In this document: positions 43,846 through 51,849 of the stretch, in pieces
How positions within the stretch are numbered: position 1 is the first letter of the stretch
Layout of the letters: each line of letters starts with the position of its first letter
From: Gramella sp. MAR_2010_147
GTDB taxonomy: Bacteria; Bacteroidota; Bacteroidia; Flavobacteriales; Flavobacteriaceae
NCBI RefSeq assembly: GCF_900105135.1
Contig: NZ_LT629741.1
Span: 1,054,001 to 1,118,000, forward strand
Length of the DNA stretch: 64,000 nt
Reading direction: 5' to 3'
Notes under the pieces: generated by a model
What the model was told of the DNA's origin: nothing
Database searches by the model: none
Seen by the model: only the letters and a program-made list of their open reading frames with translations
Program-made: the position numbers and the translations under genes

Positions 43846-44496
43846 TTAAAGATCCTTTACAATAATATGGTTACGTTGAAGCGATATTTTCCCATTCTTT
43901 TCCAATTTCTTTAGCAACCTGGAAACAACCACACGAGATGTGTGCAGATCGTAAGCGATTTCCTGATGTGTGCTTTGTATATTCTCATTTTGGTTTACTT
44001 TCACCTTATCGCGCAGATATCTCATGAGTCGCTCATCCATATTAAGGAATGCGATGGTATCTATAGTATCCAGCATTTCTGAAAGCCTGGTGTGGTATGA
44101 TTCAAAGACAAAGTTTCGCCAGGATTTATACTTTGCAGTCCATTCTTCCATTTTGCTAATAGGTATCATGATAAACCTGGTATCGTTTTCGGCTACGGCC
44201 CTAATTTCACTTTTGGTTTGGCCCAAACAGCAGTTCAATGTCATGGCGCAAGTATCCCCACGTTCCAGGAAGTAAAGCAACAATTCATCTGCATCGCTAT
44301 CTTCTCTAAGAATTTTAATAGCTCCATTTAATAGTAAGGGCATTCCCGTGACATAATCACCTATTTCAATAATCTTATCACCCGCAGCAGCATTTTTAAT
44401 ACTTCCACTCTCAGCGATCTCCTCTATTAGTTCTTTTTCAAAAAGAAAACCATAGGCTTCTTCCAGTTCAGTACGCATGGAATTTACTTTAGACAC
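43846..44496 (-). CDS. Crp/Fnr family transcriptional regulator (candidate sulfur or redox sensor)
   Basis: A 216-residue regulator with an N-terminal cyclic-nucleotide-binding-like beta barrel (residues 30-125) and a C-terminal winged helix (STHQEIAYDLHTSRVVVSRLLKKLEK near 174-200). It lacks the Arg-Ser cAMP signature. Three cysteines cluster at 83, 89 and 90 (TCAMTLNCC), which could sense persulfide or redox state. It is the nearest regulator gene to the four GTAAC-N4-GTTAC palindromes and the best candidate to bind them. Confidence 0.9.
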   Translation of the reverse strand: MSKVNSMRTELEEAYGFLFEKELIEEIAESGSIKNAAAGDKIIEIGDYVTGMPLLLNGAIKILREDSDADELLLYFLERGDTCAMTLNCCLGQTKSEIRAVAENDTRFIMIPISKMEEWTAKYKSWRNFVFESYHTRLSEMLDTIDTIAFLNMDERLMRYLRDKVKVNQNENIQSTHQEIAYDLHTSRVVVSRLLKKLEKNGKISLQRNHIIVKDL

Positions 44497-44685
44497 GTAA
44501 AATTAGGAAGAATAATCAAGAATAAAACCTAGCGGTGAGGTAGGCTATTCATTAAAAATGATAAGTTTAAAGTTTTCCTGATTTTATAAAAACTTTAATG
44601 ATGATCGTATGATTTCGTAGTTTGTTTAACATGGTGTTATTACAGTAGCGCATTCATTCTATCTATCTTTATTCAAAAAAATATT

Positions 44686-46068
44686 ATGAGCGAAGAAAAA
44701 ATGTTGAAAACACTAAATCCGGTAAATGGTAAGACCATTAAAGAATATAAAATGATGACAGGAGACGAAATGAACACTGCTGTAAAATCATGCCATGAAG
44801 CTTTTCTTAAATGGAAAGCCAAACCAGTAGAAGATCGAGCAAAAATTATTTCCAATATCGGTAAGAAGTTAGCAGAACATAAGGATGAACTGGTAAAGCT
44901 CATGACGAATGAAATGGGTAAGCTTCTTAAACAAGGTGAGCAAGAAGTAGATCTATGTTCTGGAATCTGCGATTACACTGCAAAAAATGGTCCTAAGAGC
45001 TTAAAAGATGAAGAACGAGAATTACCCGAAGGCGGAAAAGGCTTTATTACCTACTCCCCTCTTGGTGTTATTTACGGAATACAACCCTGGAATTTTCCTT
45101 CTTACCAGGTAGTTCGTTATTCTATAGCCAACTTAATGGCAGGAAACGGCGTATTGTTAAAACATGCTGAAAGTGTTACGGGTACCGCGCTTCTTTTGGA
45201 GAAGATCTATCAGGAAGCCGGTTTACCCGAAAATCTTTTTAAGGTCTTACTCATCTCGCACGACCAGAGCGATGCTGTTATTGAAAACAAATTAGTACGA
45301 GGTGTAACTTTAACAGGAAGCCCTGATGCCGGAAAAATTATTGGTAAAAAAGCCGGGGAGAATCTCAAGAAAACAGTTCTGGAACTTGGAAGTAATGATG
45401 CTTATATCGTCCTGGAAGATGCTGATATTGACCTGGCCGTAAAAACATGTGTTCAGGGAAGATTATATAACAATGGTGAAACCTGCGTTGCGGCGAAAAG
45501 ATTTATCGTGGTAGATAAGGTTTACGACAAATTCAAGGAAGGTTTTGTGGAGCAAATGTCCAATATAAAAGCTGGCGACCCCACAAAAGAAGACAGCGAT
45601 ATTGGACCTATGGCTCGAGAAGATCTTCGGGATGAATTACATGAACAGGTGGAAGAAAGCGTAAAAAAAGGAGCCGAAATTTTATGCGGTGGTAAAATGC
45701 CAGATGGTGAAGGGTTCTTTTATCCTGCAACCGTTCTGGGTAATCTTAAACCGGGAATGCCTGCTTATGATGATGAGCTTTTTGGCCCTGTAGCCTCGCT
45801 TATTAAAGCGAAAGATGCAGATGATGCCATGCAAATTGCCAATAGCAGTAGATTTGGACTTGGCGGCGGAATCTTCTCCAAAGATGAAAAGAAAGCAAGG
45901 GAGCTGGCGCAGAATCATTTTGATACCGGAATGGTCTTTATCAATTCTTTTGGACTGGCAAAACCAAATATGCCATTTGGAGGAGTAAAAGATTCTGGTT
46001 ACGGAAGGGAACACGGTACCTTTGGGCTTCATGAATTTGTGAATGTAAAAGCGGTGATGTTAGCTTAA
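44686..46068 (+). CDS. NAD(P)-dependent succinate-semialdehyde dehydrogenase-like protein
   Basis: A 460-residue aldehyde dehydrogenase. The general base is in VLELGSNDAYIVLEDADID, where SND replaces the usual GKSP-type sequence, and the catalytic Cys is in NNGETCVAAKRFIV. The N-terminal LNPVNGKTIKEY and C-terminal FGGVKDSGYGREHG follow the GabD/SSADH family pattern. The likely reaction is oxidation of succinate semialdehyde or a related aldehyde. It is alone, divergent from the Crp/Fnr gene with 189 bp between. Confidence 0.9.
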   Translation: MSEEKMLKTLNPVNGKTIKEYKMMTGDEMNTAVKSCHEAFLKWKAKPVEDRAKIISNIGKKLAEHKDELVKLMTNEMGKLLKQGEQEVDLCSGICDYTAKNGPKSLKDEERELPEGGKGFITYSPLGVIYGIQPWNFPSYQVVRYSIANLMAGNGVLLKHAESVTGTALLLEKIYQEAGLPENLFKVLLISHDQSDAVIENKLVRGVTLTGSPDAGKIIGKKAGENLKKTVLELGSNDAYIVLEDADIDLAVKTCVQGRLYNNGETCVAAKRFIVVDKVYDKFKEGFVEQMSNIKAGDPTKEDSDIGPMAREDLRDELHEQVEESVKKGAEILCGGKMPDGEGFFYPATVLGNLKPGMPAYDDELFGPVASLIKAKDADDAMQIANSSRFGLGGGIFSKDEKKARELAQNHFDTGMVFINSFGLAKPNMPFGGVKDSGYGREHGTFGLHEFVNVKAVMLA

Positions 46069-46085
46069 GATTTCAGATTATTTTA

Positions 46086-46205
46086 TAAGAAGGTTGTTGA
46101 ATATCTTTTTTAATGTGTTAAGGATCAGTTCACAGATTTAATAAGAAATCTGAAGAGGTAGATCAAAATCAGAAACACTAAAAAGATCTTCAGCAGCCTC
46201 TTTTA
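46086..46205. repeat. Long imperfect inverted repeat after the SSADH gene
   Basis: The left arm (GAAGGTTGTTGAATATCTTTTT from 46089) is largely complementary to the right arm ending near 46205 (AAAAAGATCTTCAGCAGCCTC). The arms recall those of the element at 26352 (GAGGCTG start), so both may belong to one family of flavobacterial intergenic repeats that also terminates transcription. Confidence 0.55.
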
Positions 46206-46343
46206 TTTCCTACAGAAATCGGGTGAATTCCCTCTAAATTAATCATTTAGCGAAACCATCTATATAATTGATTTTCAGTATATTTAACTTTTCTATTTCT
46301 TCTGAAACAGGAAAATAACTGCTTAGAGCCAATTTAAACATTG

Positions 46344-47051
46344 ATGGAGTTTAATCTTGCCGAAAAATTAGCGATCGTAAAAGATATAGACAGGGTGATC
46401 CTGGCAGATAATACCGTAGCCAAAGCCGAAATGGTTTATCTGGGACAACTCATGAAATTATTAGATTTTGATTCCGCCTTTGTAGAAGAAGCCCGTAAAT
46501 TCAACATCCGGCAGGCCAATGGAGTTCTTGAAAATATGAGCGAGGCGAAAAAACACTCACTGGCAATTATTTTGCATGAGATGGCCTACGCCGATGGGGA
46601 AATGAGCCGTGAAGAAATTGAAATACTTTTTTCCGTGTTTCAGAAAGCCGGGATTAAAATTGAAGAACCCGGTAATTCATATTCGGTATTTGATGCTTCA
46701 GATGTCTATTTTAAATCTACAAAACGCAGAAGTCGCGACCTGGAATCAAATACCATTGCAAGCATCTGCGAAACCAAAAGAGCTGTGAGAGTGGAGCCAC
46801 ATATAGACAAAGGCTACCTGGTTACTATTTTTAAACTGAATGGATTTTTATCTAAGTGGGGAAATACTGTGGAAGTTGCTCCAAAACAAATGAAGCTTCA
46901 GGAAACGGGTAAGAATAGAACCATATTGAAGGGGATTGAAGGTTCTAAAGATTCCCATTATAGCCTCAGTGTTTTTCATGAAAATAATGATATTAAAAAG
47001 ATCGTTATGCATCATCATAATGAAAATAAAGATGTTGAATATTTAATATGA
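46344..47051 (+). CDS. TerB-like domain protein
   Basis: A protein of 235 residues starting MEFNLAEKLAIVKDIDRVIL at ATG 46344; an adjacent TTG three bases earlier is not needed. Residues 1-105 form a helical TerB-like domain (AEMVYLGQLMKLLDFD, HEMAYADGEMSREEIEILFSVFQ). The C-terminal half is a separate beta-rich region of unknown kind with many Lys and His (VMHHHNENKDVEYLI). TerB domains occur in tellurite resistance and stress systems. It is the last chromosomal gene before the recombinase. Confidence 0.82.
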   Translation: MEFNLAEKLAIVKDIDRVILADNTVAKAEMVYLGQLMKLLDFDSAFVEEARKFNIRQANGVLENMSEAKKHSLAIILHEMAYADGEMSREEIEILFSVFQKAGIKIEEPGNSYSVFDASDVYFKSTKRRSRDLESNTIASICETKRAVRVEPHIDKGYLVTIFKLNGFLSKWGNTVEVAPKQMKLQETGKNRTILKGIEGSKDSHYSLSVFHENNDIKKIVMHHHNENKDVEYLI

Positions 47052-47351
47052 TCTATTACAAATCGATTAAAACCGATTGAACACTTTTAACACCTGATTC
47101 AACAAAAATGCTGAAACCGACTATTTCCAACATATTGCTTCTGTATACTTAATTTTGCCACTCATAATTCTAAAAATTAGTTCCTACTCTCATTTTAGAA
47201 CTGTACCGGGAACTCTGGAGTTAAAGCATCAAAGAACGATTAGATCGTTTAGCAAAACCTTTATTGCTTCATAAAATAATATCTCTTTAATTTCAAAAAT
47301 TAAATGTATAACTGACTGATTTATAGCTATATTTAAGTTTATTTTACAAGG
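47052..47351. other. Intergenic region before the cassette recombinase gene
   Basis: Three hundred AT-rich bases without an open frame of note. Two short near-repeats (CGATTAAAACCGATTGAAC near 47063 and CTGAAACCGACT near 47112) are visible. No TAnnTTTG promoter element or LexA-like box could be recognised. The boundary between stable chromosome and the mobile locus probably lies here. Confidence 0.5.
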
Positions 47352-48506
47352 ATGAAAAAATTGAATTTATTCCTGTTTTATCACAGGAATTCCAACCAGA
47401 TTGGTATAGATTTCAGATATGATCACCAATTGAAAGAGGAGCTTAAATTACTGAAAGATGTAAAATGGTCTCAAACAAAGGGATGTTTTTATATTCCTGC
47501 AAATGAAGGCTCATTAACAGGCCTTTTTGGTCATTTCAAAAATAAGAACATCAGGATTGATGATTCTCTGGTTGATTATTTGATGATCTCACCAGGTACT
47601 TCTGATGAGATGGTTGAAACTGCAATTATAGCTTATCAAAAATACCTGAAGGGTCTCAGGCACAGCGAAAGCACTGTAACCACTTATACATGCTTTACCG
47701 AAAAGTTTCTTAAATATCATGGTTTGAAAGGTAGTTATACTCAAAAGGATGTTGCCCGTTTTGTAGAGGTGGAAATTGCCTCAAAATCTTATTCCATTAG
47801 TTCACACCGGCAATGTATTAGCGCATTAAAGCACTATTTTGATTATAGCGATAATGCTTTATTTGACACCAGTGAATTAAAGAGACCAAAAAAGAGCAAG
47901 TACCTTCCAGAAGTTTTGAGCAAGGAGGAGGTGATAGATCTTATTCGCGTTACCAGAAATCTAAAACACCGAACTGTTCTGGCGCTCATCTATTCTTCCG
48001 GACTTAGAATAGGTGAATTAATAAATCTAAAACTCTCTCATGTTGATATAGATCGCAGGCAAATTCTTATAAGACAGGCAAAAGGTAGGAAAGACCGTTA
48101 TGTAATACTGGCAGAAAGTTTTTTACCATTACTTTATAATTATTTGCAGACATACGAGCCAAAATTATTTTTTGTAGAAGGTTATGATCAATCACAATAT
48201 TCGGCGTCTGCAGTTCGAAATTTTTTAAAAGGTTCCTGCCATAGGGCTAAGATCAGTAAAAAGGTTACTCCGCATACCTTGAGACATAGTTTTGCAACCC
48301 ATATGCTTGAAAATGGCACAGATCTAAGATACATTCAGGAACTCCTGGGGCATGCGAAACCAGAAACCACGATGATCTACACCCATGTAGCAAAAAAGGA
48401 TCTTATGCGAATTCAGAGTCCGTTAGATGTAAGCATTAAAGAGTTATTGGAAAAAAGCGGTAAAGGCGACTCTAACCTGCGTTTATCCCGAAACATACTC
48501 GGATAA
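47352..48506 (+). CDS. Tyrosine recombinase of the cassette array (not IntI type)
   Basis: A 384-residue tyrosine recombinase. Residues 1-85 are an extra N-terminal domain found in Bacteroidota enzymes (LFLFYHRNSNQIGIDF, VKWSQTKGCFYIP). Residues 88-165 are the SAM-like core-binding domain. The catalytic set is complete: Arg219, Lys244, His308, Arg311, His334 and Tyr343. The C-terminus (IYTHVAKKDLMRIQSPLD) resembles IntI ends, but only about 55 residues separate GRKDR from HTLRH, so the IntI-specific insertion is absent. It is read in the same direction as the array, with attI-like DNA 20 bp after its stop. Confidence 0.92.
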   Translation: MKKLNLFLFYHRNSNQIGIDFRYDHQLKEELKLLKDVKWSQTKGCFYIPANEGSLTGLFGHFKNKNIRIDDSLVDYLMISPGTSDEMVETAIIAYQKYLKGLRHSESTVTTYTCFTEKFLKYHGLKGSYTQKDVARFVEVEIASKSYSISSHRQCISALKHYFDYSDNALFDTSELKRPKKSKYLPEVLSKEEVIDLIRVTRNLKHRTVLALIYSSGLRIGELINLKLSHVDIDRRQILIRQAKGRKDRYVILAESFLPLLYNYLQTYEPKLFFVEGYDQSQYSASAVRNFLKGSCHRAKISKKVTPHTLRHSFATHMLENGTDLRYIQELLGHAKPETTMIYTHVAKKDLMRIQSPLDVSIKELLEKSGKGDSNLRLSRNILG

Positions 48507-48525
48507 AAATGTATATTTGGTTGGA

Positions 48526-48539
48526 TATAACGAGTTATA
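48526..48539 (+). other. attI-like core site
   Basis: TATAAC (48526-48531), GA, GTTATA (48534-48539) forms an inverted pair of possible recombinase boxes like the simple core of attI sites. The first cassette begins after G48534: its first bases (GTTATAGCGC) are the reverse complement of its own end (GCGCTATAAC ending at 49455). No 125-bp site is present here, so this is the primary insertion point rather than another cassette site. Confidence 0.65.
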
Positions 48540-48645
48540 GCGCATTTAATGAAATGTCAGCAAAGAAAAAATTACCATGGATTTTTATTAATTTCTTCAT
48601 ATCAAAAAATCTTTTATGAAGAGTTAAAATAGAAATTTATGACAT

Positions 48646-48676
48646 AAAAAAAGCAGGTTATAAACCTGCTTTTTTC
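48646..48676. terminator. Strong bidirectional terminator in the first cassette
   Basis: AAAAAAGCAGGTT (from about 48646) pairs perfectly with AACCTGCTTTTTT (48663-48675). It ends the leftward gene of cassette 0 and would also stop transcripts that run from the recombinase gene into the array. Confidence 0.92.
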
Positions 48677-49249
48677 CTATAATTTAAATTTTACTCCAAG
48701 CCTGCCGTTATGATAACCATGGTTGGTATCACCATCGTCATCTTTTAAACGGTTTGTCACTTCAGTACTAAAATTCCCATATATCGAGAAACGATCATTA
48801 AACTGATATTCTAGACCTAATAATCCATTAAGCCCTGCTCTTTTTACATTCTCTTCTCCCAACGCATTTTTTGGATTACTACCTAAATAATTAAGTTCTA
48901 AACCGCCCAGCATATGAAAATCTGAATTGAACAGACGGTATTTTAAAGAAGTAGACAAAAGGTATCTATCAGATTCATCCAGTTTTGCATAAATCAATTC
49001 AGAATTTAACCCAAAATTTTTATTAAAACCTGTATCGAAAGTTAAACCCAAATAAATCCCATTCCCATCATGATCACCAGGATTGTATTTTTCCTTTATC
49101 TGACCAACATTAGCCAAGTCAAATTTGGAAGTAATTATTCCAGAGGTAAATCCAAATTTTGAATATTTTACTTCATGCTGTGTTTCCTGCGCATTAACAG
49201 AATAGGTCATTATTGCAAATAATGCAATTAAACTAAGTTTTTTGAACAT
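48677..49249 (-). CDS. Outer-membrane beta-barrel protein in reversed first cassette
   Basis: A 190-residue protein with a signal peptide (SLIALFAIMTYSVNAQ) and alternating amphipathic strands ending in a C-terminal aromatic/hydrophobic strand (GRLGVKFKL), as in porin-like beta-barrels of Bacteroidota. It is the only gene in the array read against the array direction. Its cassette (48535-49575) is the first after the recombinase, usually the most recently inserted one. It is likely to have its own promoter, since it cannot be read from the attI side. Confidence 0.82.
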   Translation of the reverse strand: MFKKLSLIALFAIMTYSVNAQETQHEVKYSKFGFTSGIITSKFDLANVGQIKEKYNPGDHDGNGIYLGLTFDTGFNKNFGLNSELIYAKLDESDRYLLSTSLKYRLFNSDFHMLGGLELNYLGSNPKNALGEENVKRAGLNGLLGLEYQFNDRFSIYGNFSTEVTNRLKDDDGDTNHGYHNGRLGVKFKL

Positions 49250-49452
49250 TTAAATTAATTTTAATCGAATTAGTAGTGATATTAATTTTAAAGTCAGCTA
49301 AAATATTAAAACATTTAAATAATAACGTCTTTGTATAAAAAAAATGAAAGTTATATTATTCGATTTCTATTTGTTCAAATAAAAATTCTAACTTCAATTC
49401 AAATATAAAAGTCCAAAAGCCTAAAGATAATTTTTATACTAAAACGCGCTAT

Positions 49453-49577
49453 AACAACGGTTATCGCAAATAAGCGGCACCGTTAGAAAGAAAATAATTA
49501 ACTAGATCAACTATTAAAACACTAAGCCGACAAATTCGCGTTCCTTACTCCGCCAACTTGCGTTAACCGGGACCGTT
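49453..49577 (+). repeat. Cassette recombination site 1
   Basis: 125 bp from AAC to GTT, belonging to cassette 0. Class A centre (GCGGCACCGTTAG and CTAAGCCGAC). The arms GGTTAtCGCAA and TTGCGtTAACC pair apart from one A-A type mismatch. Confidence 0.85.
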
Positions 49578-49660
49578 GTGCACTATTTACGAAGCGATCG
49601 AACTAATTAAGAAAATAGATTACATTGCTATTTTGAACTACAACTGAAAATTTAAAATAT

Positions 49661-50968
49661 TTGAAAAAACATTTAGCAATATATTCCATATTAACTCTGC
49701 TTTTAATTTATGGATGCTATGTAACAAAAAGTCAATATTTCAATCATCCCTATCCAAATATTGATGAATATTTTGCGTCTCTATTTTTACTGATCTACAC
49801 TATTTTCATATTATTTTGGAAAGATAATCGCAGAAGAAAAGCAATTTATGGAGTCAGTTCTATTGTCCTTCTAATGTTCTCAGTAAATGTGCTGAATTAT
49901 TATAATGAATGGCATCCATTAAAATTAAATTCATCGCAATCATTTAAAGTTAATCACGAGCCTTTTGAATGGCAACAAGCCAAGTCTACAGGATATAATT
50001 ATGATAAGCAGACATTGGACAACTATTATTCTAAACTAGAGAAATGGAAACGTCTAAGGAGTTTAGTAGTAGTAAAGGATGATAAACTTATTATTGAAAA
50101 ATATTTTCAAGGAACAGATAAATACAACGCTTATAATGTTCATTCAGTAACAAAATCGATCACTTCTGCATTGCTGGGAATTGCAATTGACAAAGGGATG
50201 ATTCCATCGGAAGAAGAAAAAGTTATGACATATTTTCCTGAATATCAAAATCAGGTAGATAGTTTGAAAAATGAACTTACATTAAAACATCTGTTGACAA
50301 TGAAAGGTGGCTTTGCGCATTGGGACGCCTATTCAACACCAAAAGAATGCTTATTAGATATTGGAATAAACAATGAACCTGGTAACAATTTCAGATATTT
50401 CACAGGTTCTCAAGCGCTCTTATCTGCAATTATCACAAAATCTACTACACAAAGCACTAAAGAATTTGCTCAAGAGAATTTTTTTGAGCCTATTGGTATT
50501 AAGAATAGTTTTTGGAGATTACAAGACGGATACTACTGCGGAGGCGGAGAATCATATTATACAGCGAGAGACTTAGCTAAGATCGGACAGGTATATCTTA
50601 ACAAAGGTAAGGTCGGATCAAAACAAATAATAAGTGAAGATTGGATTGAAAAATCATTTAAAAATTATACTGATTCTAGTAATGAATTTAGAACATTAGA
50701 TGATTATAGTGAAGTTGGATATGGCTACTGTTGGTGGATTTTAGACTACCATGGACATGAAATTTATACAGCCAGAGGAAAAGGCGGACAATATTTAATG
50801 ATCCTTCCAGAAATTAACGCAGTTGTTGTAATCATTCAGGAATGGAATTTAAAGAAAGAGTTTGATGTTGAAAATAATTTACTTTGTGATTTATTGTCAA
50901 TTTTATTTAACGATGACAAGTATCGATTAAAACCAATTGATAAATCTGGATTAAGTCTTGTCAAGTAA
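49661..50968 (+). CDS. Serine hydrolase of the beta-lactamase / penicillin-binding fold (cassette A)
   Basis: A 435-residue protein starting at TTG 49661. It has hydrophobic segments near 5-20, 38-53 and 63-80, then a class C beta-lactamase-like domain. The catalytic SxxK is S162-VT-K165 (VHSVTKSITSALLG), the Tyr region is in GGGESYYTARDLAKIG, and the late GKGGQYLMILPE corresponds to the third motif. It is probably an envelope-bound esterase or peptidase; resistance to beta-lactams is not implied. The cassette spans 49576-51118, and the ends GTTGTGCACT and its complement match over 10 bp. Confidence 0.88.
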   Translation: MKKHLAIYSILTLLLIYGCYVTKSQYFNHPYPNIDEYFASLFLLIYTIFILFWKDNRRRKAIYGVSSIVLLMFSVNVLNYYNEWHPLKLNSSQSFKVNHEPFEWQQAKSTGYNYDKQTLDNYYSKLEKWKRLRSLVVVKDDKLIIEKYFQGTDKYNAYNVHSVTKSITSALLGIAIDKGMIPSEEEKVMTYFPEYQNQVDSLKNELTLKHLLTMKGGFAHWDAYSTPKECLLDIGINNEPGNNFRYFTGSQALLSAIITKSTTQSTKEFAQENFFEPIGIKNSFWRLQDGYYCGGGESYYTARDLAKIGQVYLNKGKVGSKQIISEDWIEKSFKNYTDSSNEFRTLDDYSEVGYGYCWWILDYHGHEIYTARGKGGQYLMILPEINAVVVIIQEWNLKKEFDVENNLLCDLLSILFNDDKYRLKPIDKSGLSLVK

Positions 50969-50994
50969 AATATGACATAAAATAAACAGTGCAC

Positions 50995-51120
50995 AACATC
51001 GGTTAAGCGCAAATAGCGGGCATTCCAGTGAAAAGTGCTATTTTAGAGACCAAGTAAAAATCAACTAAGCCGACAAGAACGTGTCCCTACTCCACGCTAC
51101 TTGCCTTAACCAAGACCGTT
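50995..51120 (+). repeat. Cassette recombination site 2
   Basis: 126 bp, end of cassette A. Class B centre (GTGCTATTTTAG). Arms GGTTAAG and CTTAACC pair; the 3' arm reads ACTTGCCTTAACCAAGACCGTT. Confidence 0.85.
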
Positions 51121-51190
51121 GCCAGCAATATTCACAATGCTATTTGGTTTAAGAAAACGGACTAAAAATTTGAAATAAGAAAAAGTTTAA

Positions 51191-51718
51191 ATGAACAAAA
51201 TTCTGAAAATCTCAATTGGTTCTATTCAAATTATAGGAGGATTATTTTTAATCTATGCAATTATAAATCGGATCAGCGAAGTTGGAATGATAAGTTTCTT
51301 TTCAGTGATTCTGCCATTTATTTTAATAACAGGATTATGTCTTTATGCAGGAATTCAATTAATTAGAAATAAAGGAAAAGGAATTAAACTATCCATTTTA
51401 AATTTCGGACTACAACTTTTTCAATTCAGTTATTTAGGTTTCTACTGGTATTATTTCATTGGACCTTATGTCTCATTCGGATATCAAAAACCACGTAATT
51501 CGAACTATACATTTTTAACGGACTTTGAATATTTTACCGGTACTTTAATATCATATATAAGAAATGATACAGAATCTCATTTTTTAGCAATCAATTTAGT
51601 TTCATTAGTTATCCTGATATTTCTTTTTTATTTAAAACAAGAAAATAGTAAAGAACCAAAACTAAAGAAGAATGTGGAATCTCAAATACAGCAGGCAACA
51701 ACGGTTAATCGCCAATAA
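51191..51718 (+). CDS. Four-helix membrane protein (cassette B)
   Basis: A 175-residue protein with four predicted membrane segments near 9-25, 33-55, 70-92 and 137-152 and a polar C-terminal tail. I do not recognise a family. The last codons (ATTVNRQ) and the stop are provided by the recombination site itself, so the C-terminus depends on the cassette junction staying intact. Cassette limits are 51119-51819; the end match here is shorter (GTTGCC plus two further bases). Confidence 0.75.
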   Translation: MNKILKISIGSIQIIGGLFLIYAIINRISEVGMISFFSVILPFILITGLCLYAGIQLIRNKGKGIKLSILNFGLQLFQFSYLGFYWYYFIGPYVSFGYQKPRNSNYTFLTDFEYFTGTLISYIRNDTESHFLAINLVSLVILIFLFYLKQENSKEPKLKKNVESQIQQATTVNRQ

Positions 51719-51821
51719 GCGGCACCGTTAGTAAGAAAATAATTAACTTGACCAACGAACCAATACTAAGCCGACAAATCCGCGTCCCGCAATCCGCCAA
51801 CTGGCGATAACCGGGACCGTT
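51697..51821 (+). repeat. Cassette recombination site 3
   Basis: 125 bp, end of cassette B. Class A centre. CGCCA in the 5' arm is matched by TGGCG in the 3' arm, where site 1 has CGCAA and TTGCG. Confidence 0.85.
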
Positions 51822-51849
51822 GGCAGCAATATTTAAAAGAAATTCAACA

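Noticed and set aside
44625..44650. TAACA-TGG-TGTTA before the SSADH gene as a fifth regulon site
   Set aside because: The half-site spacing is five bases and not four, and the outer G and C are missing on one side. It is too weak to include.
49661..50968. The cassette A hydrolase as a beta-lactam resistance gene
   Set aside because: The SxxK motif is shared by many esterases and peptidases of this fold. Membrane segments and overall sequence do not point to a dedicated beta-lactamase.
51820..51849. TTG at 51820 as start of the DUF5694 gene
   Set aside because: It would put site-derived residues in front of the signal peptide. ATG 51850 starts directly with a normal signal sequence.
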